A DNA stretch of 64,000 nt from Arsukibacterium perlucidum DSM 18276 (lineage in GTDB: Bacteria > Pseudomonadota > Gammaproteobacteria > Enterobacterales > Alteromonadaceae). Below, in pieces: positions 8,421 to 17,607 of this stretch (positions are counted from its first letter, which is position 1; the number at the start of each line of letters is the position of its first letter). The notes beneath the pieces are model-generated. The model saw nothing but the letters and a program-made list of their open reading frames with translations. It made no database searches and was not told the DNA's origin. The stretch is from positions 62,001 to 126,000 of the forward strand of contig NZ_KB907701.1 of NCBI RefSeq assembly GCF_000382165.1, given 5' to 3'. Position numbers and translations under genes: made by a program.

Positions 8421-10268
8421 TCACTCCACCCCAATAAAGCCGCCGGTTTGATGCGCCCATAGTTGAGCGTAAATGCCGCCGCTGGCGATAAGCTCGCTGT
8501 GGCTGCCTTGCTCGACTATTTTGCCTTCATCCAGCACAATAAGCCGGTCCATCTGAGCTATAGTAGACAAACGGTGGGCGATAGCGATAACGGTTTTGCC
8601 AGCCATCAGCTTATTTAAACTGGCCTGAATGGCGGCTTCTACTTCCGAATCAAGTGCCGAGGTGGCTTCGTCCAGAATTAAAATAGGGGCATTTTTCAGC
8701 AGAACCCGGGCAATAGCGATGCGCTGCCGCTGACCGCCGGAGAGTTTAACGCCTCGCTCGCCAACCTGGGCATCAAAACCACTGTTGCCCTTAGGATCGG
8801 TTAAGTCACTGATAAAGTCGCTGGCTTCTGCTTGCTCTGCCGCCAACTGCAATTCTGCTTCTGTCGCATCAGGTTTACCGTAGGCGATATTCTCGCGCAC
8901 TGAGCGGTGTAGCAGGGAGGTGTCCTGAGTTACCATGGCAATATGCTGGCGCAGACTTTCCTGGCTTACCGTACTGATATCCTGGCCATCAATCAGAATG
9001 CTGCCGCTCTCTATATCGTAAAAACGCAGCAACAGATTAACCAGAGTAGACTTTCCGGCGCCGGAGCGGCCTACCAGACCAACTTTTTCGCCGGGACTAA
9101 TACTCAGGTTAAGCTGTTGCAGTACAGCTGCCTTACCCCCTTCAACTGGCGCTTTACCATAATTAAAACTAACCTGCCGGAATTCAATTTTGCCTGCAGG
9201 AACCGTTAATTTTCCGGCATTAGCGCTGTCTTTTACGTCTATCGGCCGGGACAAGGTGGCAATGCCGTCTGCTACGGTACCAATGTTTTCAAATAAGCTG
9301 CTGACTTCCCACATAATCCACTGAGCCATACCGTTTAAACGCAGCGCCAGGCTGATTGCGATAGCGATCGCACCAACGGTAATCGCACTACCGGCCCATA
9401 AATAGAGCGATAAGGCAGCAACGCTGAATACTAAAATATAATTCAGACTTTGTACTGTGACGCTTAAACCAGTCGCCAGCCGCATTTGCTGATATACCGG
9501 TTGCAGGAAAACATTCATGCTGTCTTTAGCGTAACTTTCTTCACGATTGGTGTGTGAGAACAACTTAATAGTAGTAATGTTGGTATAGCTATCAACAATC
9601 CGTCCGGTCATTTCGGATCGGGCATCTGCCTGAGCTGTCGATACTCTTTTGAGTCTGGGCACAAAGTAAAATTGCAAACCAATATAAAGTACCAGCCAGA
9701 CTAACATGGGTATTATCAATCTGATGTCTGCATCAGCGACAAAAAACAGCATAGCGCCAAAATAAACCAGCACATATACCATTACATCGAGCAGCTTCAT
9801 CACGGTCTCGCGCACTGACAGGGCGGTCTGCATGACTTTAGTAGCAATTCGGCCGGCAAAGTCATTCTGATAAAAGCTGACACTCTGCCGCAGCAAGTAA
9901 CGGTGTGCCAGCCAGCGGATTGACATAGGGTAATTACCCAGCAGAGTTTGATGAACAATAGCGGAGTGGATAAATGTCATCAGCGGTAATAATACTAACG
10001 TTACCAGGGCCATCCAGATCAGGGTACTGCGCTCGTCTTTGAAAAAGTTTTCAGGATCATTCGCTACCAGCCAGTCGACTAATTGCCCCATAAAACTAAA
10101 TAATGACACTTCCAAAACGGCCAGGATGGCAGAAGATAACGACATAAATACTAAAGATCGTTCCATGCCTTTAGTGTAATGCCGGCAAAAGGCCAGTAAA
10201 CCGCGCGGCGGCTGGCAGGGCTCGGCTGCAGGGAATGGTTTAGTGAGTCGTTCGAAAAAACGCAGCAT
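8421..10268 (-). CDS. ABC exporter, fused permease-ATPase half-transporter (MsbA/MdlB type)
   Basis: Inner-membrane protein of 615 residues. Type IV exporter membrane domain (about six helices, residues 35-320) precedes an ATPase domain. Walker A GRSGAGKST lies at about residue 397, the LSGGQRQRIAIARVL signature near 505, Walker B ILILDEATSALDSE near 525 and the H-loop AIAHRLSTI after that. It would work as a homodimer moving a lipid, peptide or drug outward. An AGGA ribosome site precedes the ATG. It is a stand-alone gene divergent from ribA. Close to uncharacterised proteobacterial half-transporters; the substrate cannot be assigned and it is not the msbA-lpxK locus. Confidence 0.93.
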   Translation of the reverse strand: MLRFFERLTKPFPAAEPCQPPRGLLAFCRHYTKGMERSLVFMSLSSAILAVLEVSLFSFMGQLVDWLVANDPENFFKDERSTLIWMALVTLVLLPLMTFIHSAIVHQTLLGNYPMSIRWLAHRYLLRQSVSFYQNDFAGRIATKVMQTALSVRETVMKLLDVMVYVLVYFGAMLFFVADADIRLIIPMLVWLVLYIGLQFYFVPRLKRVSTAQADARSEMTGRIVDSYTNITTIKLFSHTNREESYAKDSMNVFLQPVYQQMRLATGLSVTVQSLNYILVFSVAALSLYLWAGSAITVGAIAIAISLALRLNGMAQWIMWEVSSLFENIGTVADGIATLSRPIDVKDSANAGKLTVPAGKIEFRQVSFNYGKAPVEGGKAAVLQQLNLSISPGEKVGLVGRSGAGKSTLVNLLLRFYDIESGSILIDGQDISTVSQESLRQHIAMVTQDTSLLHRSVRENIAYGKPDATEAELQLAAEQAEASDFISDLTDPKGNSGFDAQVGERGVKLSGGQRQRIAIARVLLKNAPILILDEATSALDSEVEAAIQASLNKLMAGKTVIAIAHRLSTIAQMDRLIVLDEGKIVEQGSHSELIASGGIYAQLWAHQTGGFIGVE

Positions 10269-10465
10269 GAGAGGTCCTGAATGGATGAAGAAATTTAAAT
10301 GCGCCTTATTGTACCCGAGTTTATAGCTTTGGATCAGGCTAATCAGCTAAATCATTCTCAGCCTGAGTAATTTTGACAGTCACTTTAATACTCATATTCA
10401 ACAGCATAGCTCTGCTTGAATGTGATACTATAACAAAATATTGCTGTAGCCACGTCAAACCAGCC

Positions 10466-10474
10466 TGTTATAAT
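10466..10474 (+). promoter_or_regulatory. Extended -10 promoter element for ribA
   Basis: TGTTATAAT combines a perfect TATAAT (10469-10474) with the TG of an extended -10. No good -35 is spaced correctly, which fits extended -10 promoters. It lies about 83 bp upstream of the ribA ATG. The 288-bp ABC/ribA gap shows no FMN-riboswitch-like pattern. Confidence 0.45.
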
Positions 10475-10556
10475 CTGCGTATGCCACAACTTGTTTTAAC
10501 AAAGCTCAGGCCCAACTTATCTTTGCTATAGCGTGCCTTTAATGCTGAGAAGTAAA

Positions 10557-11138
10557 ATGACCATTAAACTTGTCACCTCCACTGTATTACCCACTCCGTT
10601 TGCTGAATTCAGGCTGCATGGTTTTGTTTCTGATAATGGCAAGGAGCATGTTGCTCTTACATTGGGAGATGTTACATCAAGCGAGCCGGTACTGGCGAGG
10701 GTTCACTCTGAGTGCTTAACGGGCGACGCCTTGTTCAGCCTGCGCTGTGACTGCGGTCCGCAATTAGAAGCCGCAATGCGTAAAATTGCTGATTTAGGCC
10801 GGGGTTGTATTTTATATTTACGCCAGGAAGGGCGTGGTATCGGTTTGATTAACAAAATACGAGCCTATGCAGAACAGGACAAAGGTCTGGATACCGTAGA
10901 GGCAAACGAAATACTGGGATTTTTACCTGATATGCGTGAATATGATATTGCGGCAAAAATGTTTGAGCAGTTAGGCGTGCAACAGATACGCTTGCTGACT
11001 AATAATCCACGCAAGTTAAAAGCACTGACTGATGCCGGAGTTAATATTCTGGAACGGGTGCAGCACCGGGTAAAAACGACCGCACACAGCCATCGCTATC
11101 TGGCGACTAAAGCTGCCAAAATGGGCCATATGGAGTAG
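10557..11138 (+). CDS. ribA: GTP cyclohydrolase II
   Basis: Opens the imidazole ring of GTP, the first step of riboflavin synthesis. The 193 residues compare with 196 in E. coli. The Zn site is the cysteine set [20 protein letters not shown], and the catalytic/GTP-binding block is [13 protein letters not shown]. The ATG at 10557 is chosen because [15 protein letters not shown] aligns with the E. coli N-terminus, and GAGAAG lies at proper spacing; a GTG at 10533 would add eight residues. It is a mono-functional RibA with no DHBP-synthase fusion. ydiJ follows after 10 bp, so the two are probably co-transcribed, which would pair flavin supply with a flavoprotein. Confidence 0.95.
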   Translation: MTIKLVTSTVLPTPFAEFRLHGFVSDNGKEHVALTLGDVTSSEPVLARVHSECLTGDALFSLRCDCGPQLEAAMRKIADLGRGCILYLRQEGRGIGLINKIRAYAEQDKGLDTVEANEILGFLPDMREYDIAAKMFEQLGVQQIRLLTNNPRKLKALTDAGVNILERVQHRVKTTAHSHRYLATKAAKMGHME

Positions 11139-11148
11139 AGCAGCGCTT

Positions 11149-14100
11149 ATGATCCCGAAACTTACCCCTGAATTAACGCTTGACGCCAGCATCATCGCCT
11201 TTAGTAAAGCGCTGGTAGCCGCCGGTTTTAGTGGCGATATTGAAACCAGCTATGGCAGTCGTCTGGCAGTAGCAACCGACAATAGTGTTTATCAGGCGCT
11301 GCCACAAGCAGTACTGCTACCAAAAAACACTGATGATTTAGTTATTTTGACTTCTCTGGCGCAAACCTCCAGTTTCTCTCATATAAAATTCAGCCCGCGT
11401 GGCGGTGGCACGGGGACTAATGGTCAGGCGTTAACTGAGCACGTGGTTGTCGATTTATCCCGTCATATGCGTGCTATTCTGGAAATTAATACCGAGCAGC
11501 GTTGGGTAAGAGTACAGGCCGGTGTGATTAAAGATCAACTGAATGTATTTCTAAAGCCATATGGATTTTTCTTCGCTCCGGATTTATCCACTTCTAATCG
11601 TGCCACGATTGGCGGCATGATAAATACCGATGCATCGGGGCAGGGTTCTCTGGTGTATGGTAAAACCAGTGACCACGTGCTGGCACTTAAAACCGTGCTT
11701 ATCGACGGCAATATTTTAAAAACGCATAAAATGGCCACGTTTGAAGCTGAACATCGTGCCACAATGCCTAATAGTATTGGTCGTATTTATCGCCAGGTAC
11801 TGGACAGCTGCCGGGAATTCAGACCGCAGATTCTGGAGAAATTCCCACGATTGAACCGTTTTTTAACCGGCTACGATTTAGAGCATGTGTTTAATGACGA
11901 TTTAACGGAATTCGATTTATCCCGAATTATTACCGGCTCTGAGGGCTCGCTGGGTTTTGTCACAGAAGCTAAATTGAATATCACACCCATCGCTAAGTAT
12001 AAATGTCTGCTCAATGTTAAATACGACAGTTTTGAAAGTGCCTTAAGAAATGCCCCATTTTTAGTGGCAGCAGCAGCAACCTCCGTTGAAACTGTTGACA
12101 GTAAAGTGCTGGATTTGGCGCGCAACGATATTATCTGGCATCAGGTTAAAGAATTAATCACCGACGTACCGGGCACTGCAATGCAAGGCCTGAATATGGT
12201 TGAGTACAACAGTGAAGACCAGGCGGAAATAGAGCAGAAAATTGCCGCGCTGACAGCTAAATTGGACAGCGCTATCGCGGATAAAACTGATGGGATAATC
12301 GGCTATCAGCTAACTTACGACACGGCAGCTATTGGCAATATCTATGCAATGCGTAAAAAGGCCGTGGGTTTACTGGGTAATACTAAGGGTGCACAAAAGC
12401 CAATTGCGTTTGCCGAAGATACGGCAGTGCCGCCGGAAAATCTGGCCGACTTTATTATGGAGTTCAGGGCCTTACTTGATAGCCATGGCTTGCAATATGG
12501 CATGTTTGGTCATGTTGATGCTGGTGTGTTACACGTGCGCCCGGCTTTAGATTTATGCGATCCTGAGCAAGAAAAGCTAATGCGTACTATTTCAGACCAG
12601 GTTGTAGCGCTTACTGCAAAATATGGTGGTTTAATGTGGGGCGAGCACGGCAAAGGCTATCGCAGTGAATACGGTCCGGCATTTTTTGGTGATGAGTTAT
12701 TTAATGAGCTGCGGAAAATTAAAGCAGCCTTCGACCCACGTAACCGGGTAAACCCCGGAAAAATCTGCACGCCTTATTATAGCAACGAGCAACTGGTATC
12801 GGTTGATGGCCAGAAACGCGCCTGGTTTGATCGGCAAATTCCGGTTGCAGTTAAAACAAGTTTTGACAGCAGTTTAAACTGCAACGGCAATGGCCTGTGT
12901 TTTAACTTCGATGAAAGCTCACCAATGTGTCCGTCCAGTAAAGTAACCAAAGACCGGCGCCACAGCCCGAAAGGGCGGGCAGGTTTAATGCGTGAGTGGT
13001 TACGCCTAACCGAGCAGCAAGGTAATGACATACTTGCGGCGGAGCAGGAACTTATTGAAAGTAAACAAAACTTTAGTGCATTCTGGCAGAAAATTAAAAA
13101 TAATCTGGCGAAACGGCAAGGCGAGCAGGATTTTTCTCATGAAGTAATGGAGGCGATGGAGGGCTGTCTGGCTTGTAAAGCTTGTGCCAGCCAGTGTCCG
13201 GTTAAAGTGGATGTACCATCGTTTCGTTCACGCTTTCTGCAACTTTACCATAGCCGCTATTTACGTCCTGCCAAGGATTATATCGTTGCTAATATTGAGC
13301 GCACCGCGCCTGTGCTGGCCAAAGCACCTAAACTGGTAAACTTTGTGCTAAGACGTAAAGTTACCGCCACGCTGCTTAAAAACACAGTAGGATACGTCGA
13401 TACGCCATTGTTATCGGTTCCTACCCTGGCGCAGCAAACGGCTGACAAATATCGGTTTGATCTGGCGGCGCTACAGCAGTTGCCGCCAGCTGAAAAGGCC
13501 AGAACGGTATTACTGGTTCAGGATCCTTTTACCAGTTTTTATGAAGCGAAATTAGTTGCCGATGCGCTGCGTTTACTGGAGAAAATCGGCTTCAGGCCCG
13601 TTTTGTTGCCATTTTTGCCCAACGGTAAACCGCAACATGTGAAGGGCTTTTTACGTGAATTCACTAAAACAGCCACAACTGCTGCCCGCTTTTTAAACCA
13701 GCTGCAGCAGCTTGATATGCCGATGCTGGGGCTGGATGCTTCGCTGGTGCTGGTATACCGCGATGAATACAATAAAGCATTGACTGATAAACGAGGCGAC
13801 TTTCAGGTGCAGCTGTTGCATGAATGGCTGGTGCAACAACCACTGGCACACGCTGTTAATGCTGCCGACTATGCGTTACTGGCACATTGTACTGAAAAAA
13901 CGGCCTTACCTGCTACTGAACAGGCCTGGCAACAAATCTTCAGCAGGGTGGGTTTAGGTTTAACGCCGGTAAGCGTTGGTTGTTGTGGTATGGCAGGTAC
14001 CTACGGTCACGAAGCCCAGAACGTTGATAACAGCAAAGCCCTGTTCGATATGAGCTGGCGCTCACCCGTTGAGCGCTTTGGTGTATCGCATATATTAGCG

Positions 14101-14187
14101 ACGGGTTTCTCTTGCCGCAGCCAGGTAAAACGATTAATGGGAGATAAGCCACAACATCCGTTGCAGGCATTGTTACAGCACTTGTGA
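11149..14187 (+). CDS. ydiJ: FAD-binding and 4Fe-4S oxidoreductase, YdiJ (D-2-hydroxyglutarate dehydrogenase-like)
   Basis: A 1012-residue fusion close to E. coli YdiJ (1018 residues). The N-terminal PCMH-type FAD domain (about 45-270) has FSPRGGGTGTNGQ and FFAPDLSTSNRATIGGM. The FAD-linked oxidase C-terminal domain runs to about 540 (MFGHVDAGVLHVRPALD, GEHGKGYRSEYGP). An iron-sulfur module has CLACKACASQCPVKVD around residue 670, and a CCG-type tail (VGCCGMAGTYGH) ends the protein. YdiJ relatives oxidise D-2-hydroxy acids, notably D-2-hydroxyglutarate made by SerA, passing electrons to the respiratory chain. It lies 10 bp after ribA. Exact substrate is inferred from the family. Confidence 0.93.
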   Translation: MIPKLTPELTLDASIIAFSKALVAAGFSGDIETSYGSRLAVATDNSVYQALPQAVLLPKNTDDLVILTSLAQTSSFSHIKFSPRGGGTGTNGQALTEHVVVDLSRHMRAILEINTEQRWVRVQAGVIKDQLNVFLKPYGFFFAPDLSTSNRATIGGMINTDASGQGSLVYGKTSDHVLALKTVLIDGNILKTHKMATFEAEHRATMPNSIGRIYRQVLDSCREFRPQILEKFPRLNRFLTGYDLEHVFNDDLTEFDLSRIITGSEGSLGFVTEAKLNITPIAKYKCLLNVKYDSFESALRNAPFLVAAAATSVETVDSKVLDLARNDIIWHQVKELITDVPGTAMQGLNMVEYNSEDQAEIEQKIAALTAKLDSAIADKTDGIIGYQLTYDTAAIGNIYAMRKKAVGLLGNTKGAQKPIAFAEDTAVPPENLADFIMEFRALLDSHGLQYGMFGHVDAGVLHVRPALDLCDPEQEKLMRTISDQVVALTAKYGGLMWGEHGKGYRSEYGPAFFGDELFNELRKIKAAFDPRNRVNPGKICTPYYSNEQLVSVDGQKRAWFDRQIPVAVKTSFDSSLNCNGNGLCFNFDESSPMCPSSKVTKDRRHSPKGRAGLMREWLRLTEQQGNDILAAEQELIESKQNFSAFWQKIKNNLAKRQGEQDFSHEVMEAMEGCLACKACASQCPVKVDVPSFRSRFLQLYHSRYLRPAKDYIVANIERTAPVLAKAPKLVNFVLRRKVTATLLKNTVGYVDTPLLSVPTLAQQTADKYRFDLAALQQLPPAEKARTVLLVQDPFTSFYEAKLVADALRLLEKIGFRPVLLPFLPNGKPQHVKGFLREFTKTATTAARFLNQLQQLDMPMLGLDASLVLVYRDEYNKALTDKRGDFQVQLLHEWLVQQPLAHAVNAADYALLAHCTEKTALPATEQAWQQIFSRVGLGLTPVSVGCCGMAGTYGHEAQNVDNSKALFDMSWRSPVERFGVSHILATGFSCRSQVKRLMGDKPQHPLQALLQHL

Positions 14188-14204
14188 ACGCTGGATAAAA
14201 AAAT

Positions 14205-14233
14205 AAAAAAAGCCCGGAAATTCCGGGCTTTAT
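14205..14233 (-). terminator. Bidirectional terminator between ydiJ and the TonB receptor
   Basis: A 9-bp stem AGCCCGGAA / TTCCGGGCT centred on 14220. Read on the minus strand it is followed by a long T-rich tract, so it is a strong end for the receptor gene. On the plus strand the tail is shorter (TTTATCGTTTT) but could end ydiJ as well. Confidence 0.88.
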
Positions 14234-14249
14234 CGTTTTATATAGAAGG

Positions 14250-16859
14250 TTAGAAGCGGTACACGCCTTTTAAGTAGTAATAGCCGCCATTTATACCCAT
14301 TGGTGATGTTTCATAGTATTTAGCACCAAAAGCATTATTTGGTAAACCCACTGCACTCATATTAATGCGCTCAGGCTTGGTATCAAAAATGTTTTGAGCG
14401 CCAACCGCTACAGAGAAGCTGTCATTAATAAAATAGCTCAGCTCAGCATCGAAGGTTACTTTAGCTGCGGCATTAACCTCAGTACCCGGTTCTCCGGGGA
14501 CACCAACCCAGTCAACATGCACGCCCTGATACTCGCCAAAATAATTTGATCTCAGGAAGAAAGACCAATCATCATAACTCTGGTTCCAGGTTAAGGTTGC
14601 ACGATGGTTTGGTAAATCATTTTCCAGCCTTGATACTTTATCCAGTCCAGTAATGGCTGTAGCACTTTTAACCTTTGTGTCAGTCCAGTTATAGGCAAAA
14701 TTGAAGCTGCTGCGGCCATCGAACAAGAAGGTCGAGTAGCTGGCAACAAAATCAATACCCTGAGTTTTGGTATCAAAATCATTGGTAAAAAAACTAACCT
14801 GTTGAATAGAATCAACGTTTTTAACGCCTGCTGCGCGAAGTGCTTCACGGTTGGCATCGGTCAAATTAATTTTACTAGACTGACTAATCCGGTCATCAAC
14901 ATCAATCCGGAAATAGTCCAGCGTCATAAAGATATTTGCGCCAGAGTAAACGATACCAGCAGCAAAACTGGTTGACTCTTCTGGCTGTAATTCCTTACCG
15001 CCGAGCTCGACCGATACAGGGTTGGTAGGAGGAAGTAAAGCCGAATCTACCAGTAAACCTGAATCAAGATTGGTCTGGACATTACTGACATTTGCCTGGC
15101 CAACAGTAGGTGCTCTGAAACCTGTGCTGTGCGAGCCACGTACTGCCCAATCATCAGTCAACCGGTACTGAGCTGTAACTTTGTAGTTTAAGGTAGAACC
15201 AAAAGTGTCATAGTCTTCGAAGCGTAACGCAAAACCCATTAACAACGATTCCGTTATTTCAGCTTCCACATCTGAATAAAGGGCATAGTTTCTCCGTGAT
15301 GAAACACCTGCATCTTCCGGTTTAAAGCCAGGGAAACCATTTGAGCCTATACTGAAACCCTGGTCTACAAACTCACCTACCTGGAATGAGGCAAGGTCAC
15401 CGGCAACTACTTCAAACGTCTCTTCGGTCCACTGTGCACCGAACGCTACGGTTAAATCTTCATATATACCAACCGGTACAAATTTAACAAAGTCTGCCGT
15501 AAAGTTTTTTTCCAGCTGGATATATTTACCCGGGTTAAACTCTGTTGGTGTATCCAAACCGAGTGAAGCGTTGATGGTGTTAGTCATCATATAGGTTGAC
15601 TCGTTGCGGCCAACAGAACCACTGAAGTCATACATGATACCGTCAAGCCAGTTTCCTTTAAACTCGCCTTTGGTCCCTGCAGTTAATGAGGTATCAGCTA
15701 TGTTACCACCAAAAGTTGGGGTAAAACCGCCAGGAAACATCGAGAAAAAAGAAAAACAGTTGGCTGGTAAGGCATTCACTGCCGAGTTAACCGCATTAAA
15801 TGGTAAGTTATTGCCATTACCATCGGTCAGGCCGATAGTTGGACAATTACCGGCTGAGAAATCAGTGTTACCTATAAGCAGGGTTTCGCCGCCATCGTTA
15901 GAGAAAACGCCACCACGGTTATAAGGGTTGCGGTAATAAAAGCCACCGATCACATCCCGTTCTGAATAGTTACCGAACAGGTAAGCTTGGCCACCATTGT
16001 CCAAATCTAAACCGGCATTTACAAAAATAGTAATATCGTCTTTAATTTCCGGCGAACCCCACACCTGGGTGATCGGTGCAATATTCGGATTACCGCCAGC
16101 AGCAAAAGCCTGGGCGTCCGGACGCTGCAAACTGCGACTGGTTGGATCAACATTTTTATACTGGAAACTGGCGTTAACAAAACCATTGCTGGTTAAAGGC
16201 ATACCAATATTACCGGCAAATTCTGTGCTGGTACCATCTCCTTCGTAGTATTCGCCATGTTTAACTTCAAAACTGCCGCCACTATCGGCATCTTTCAGCA
16301 CGAAGTTAATCACCCCGGCGATAGCGTCTGAACCATACTGTGCTGCAGCACCGTCACGCAATATCTCAACTTGCTTTAGCGCTATGCCAGGAATAACAGA
16401 AACATCTGCGCCCTGGGCACCGTCATTTATACCGCCACCTAAAAAAGCAATAACAGAAGACTTATGCCGACGCTTACCGTTAGTTAAAATCAGCGTACTG
16501 TCTGCCGACAAACCACGTAAATTCATCGGTCTGACTAAGGTTGCCGCGTCACTGATTGGATTTGAATGGACATTCAAAGATGGGACGGTGGTAGTTATCA
16601 GGTTCAGCATATCGGTGCTACCGTTTTTCATAAGTTCATCGGCACCGATAATATCCACTGGTACCGGCGAATCACCAATGGAGCGAGGGGCGGAACGACT
16701 ACCTACCACCGCAATTTTTTCTACCGCTTGTTCTTTTGCTGCAGTCTCGCTGGCTTCCTGCGCAACAGCTGCACCACTTACTATACCTAACGCAAAAGTT
16801 GTTGCTATGGCATACTTAACAGCATGCGCAACCGGATGGTATTTATTGTTGTGTTTCAT
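14250..16859 (-). CDS. TonB-dependent outer-membrane receptor
   Basis: An 869-residue outer-membrane active transporter. The ATG at 16859 has AGGAAAA upstream and begins the signal peptide, which ends near AVAQEA (about residue 34); an in-frame extension to 16931 lacks features. A likely TonB box follows (VEKIAVVGSR). The plug domain holds MNLRGLSADSTLILTNGKRR and ILRDGAAAQYGSDAIAGVIN. The rest is a 22-strand-type barrel ending in Tyr-Arg-Phe. This branch of large receptors is common in Alteromonadales and Xanthomonads, where ligands are often unknown or are peptides or carbohydrates; no siderophore genes are near. Divergent from the GNAT-FAD oxidase-LysE cluster, which may use what it imports. 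Confidence 0.93.
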   Translation of the reverse strand: MKHNNKYHPVAHAVKYAIATTFALGIVSGAAVAQEASETAAKEQAVEKIAVVGSRSAPRSIGDSPVPVDIIGADELMKNGSTDMLNLITTTVPSLNVHSNPISDAATLVRPMNLRGLSADSTLILTNGKRRHKSSVIAFLGGGINDGAQGADVSVIPGIALKQVEILRDGAAAQYGSDAIAGVINFVLKDADSGGSFEVKHGEYYEGDGTSTEFAGNIGMPLTSNGFVNASFQYKNVDPTSRSLQRPDAQAFAAGGNPNIAPITQVWGSPEIKDDITIFVNAGLDLDNGGQAYLFGNYSERDVIGGFYYRNPYNRGGVFSNDGGETLLIGNTDFSAGNCPTIGLTDGNGNNLPFNAVNSAVNALPANCFSFFSMFPGGFTPTFGGNIADTSLTAGTKGEFKGNWLDGIMYDFSGSVGRNESTYMMTNTINASLGLDTPTEFNPGKYIQLEKNFTADFVKFVPVGIYEDLTVAFGAQWTEETFEVVAGDLASFQVGEFVDQGFSIGSNGFPGFKPEDAGVSSRRNYALYSDVEAEITESLLMGFALRFEDYDTFGSTLNYKVTAQYRLTDDWAVRGSHSTGFRAPTVGQANVSNVQTNLDSGLLVDSALLPPTNPVSVELGGKELQPEESTSFAAGIVYSGANIFMTLDYFRIDVDDRISQSSKINLTDANREALRAAGVKNVDSIQQVSFFTNDFDTKTQGIDFVASYSTFLFDGRSSFNFAYNWTDTKVKSATAITGLDKVSRLENDLPNHRATLTWNQSYDDWSFFLRSNYFGEYQGVHVDWVGVPGEPGTEVNAAAKVTFDAELSYFINDSFSVAVGAQNIFDTKPERINMSAVGLPNNAFGAKYYETSPMGINGGYYYLKGVYRF

Positions 16860-17037
16860 AGTGTTTTCCTGGATTATTTTTTTTGATTTCACTAGATAGC
16901 GCTTATTGTTCAAAAGCGCCAAATTAACCATATTTTAAAATCAGGCCGTTGTCCATCGCAGTTTTAGCGACATTGGTCGATGATATGGGAACGAGTTGTT
17001 ATAAGTACTAGTTGCACGTCAGCTATAAAGGGGTTTT

Positions 17038-17607
17038 ATGAAATCGATTGCAGTCATGCAGCCAGAGTACTTTGCTGATGTATTAGCACTGGCTAATCAG
17101 GTGCATGGTGATAATTACCTTGATCTGGCCAAATTAACTGCGCTTTATCAACGCGGCATTAAACATAACATAAATGCAAATTTTGTCGCGTTGGCTGACA
17201 GCAGGGTTGTAGGTTATCGTCTTAGTTATGCTGCCGGCCAATGGCCGCTGGATGAATGGTGTTCTGTTAAGTTGTGGCCAGTGCCTGCGGACATGATGGC
17301 TTATTTTAAGTCTGTAGCCGTTGCTCCTGAGTTGCAGGGGCAGGGGTTGGGCTCGGCCTTGTTAAAAGCATCTGTATCTGCGTTGAATCAGCAAGGTGCA
17401 TTGGCCGGCTTAGCTCACATCTGGCGGGAAAGCCCTGGCAATTCCGCTGAGCGTTACTTTAGCAAAGCAGGGGCAAAACTATTAAAAGTACACCCCGATC
17501 GCTGGCTGCATTTAAGTGAAACTGCAGGTTATATTTGCCCGCTATGTGGAAATCGATGCCACTGCAGCGCTGCTGAGATGGTATTAAGTTTTGTTGGAAC
17601 AGTATGA
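17038..17607 (+). CDS. GNAT-family N-acetyltransferase with C-terminal cysteine cluster
   Basis: A 189-residue cytoplasmic protein. The acetyl-CoA-binding motif A is SVAVAPELQGQGLGSALL around residue 95-112, matching the Q/R-x-x-G-x-G/A signature. The last ~20 residues carry CPLCGNRCHC, four cysteines in a knuckle-like array with a His, not part of the standard GNAT fold and probably metal-binding. The ATG has AAGGGG at good spacing. It overlaps the next gene by 4 bp (ATGA), so translation of the two is coupled. The acyl acceptor is unknown; pairing with an amine-oxidase-like flavoprotein and an amino-acid exporter suggests an amine or amino-acid substrate. Confidence 0.85.
   Translation: MKSIAVMQPEYFADVLALANQVHGDNYLDLAKLTALYQRGIKHNINANFVALADSRVVGYRLSYAAGQWPLDEWCSVKLWPVPADMMAYFKSVAVAPELQGQGLGSALLKASVSALNQQGALAGLAHIWRESPGNSAERYFSKAGAKLLKVHPDRWLHLSETAGYICPLCGNRCHCSAAEMVLSFVGTV

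Noticed and set aside
10269-10556. FMN riboswitch upstream of ribA
   Set aside because: The gap lacks the conserved RFN-element segments; only an extended -10 promoter is visible.
16384-16899. 171-codon plus-strand open frame opposite the TonB receptor N-terminus
   Set aside because: It is antisense to a gene with a clear signal peptide and plug domain, has no ribosome site and its peptide has no family features.
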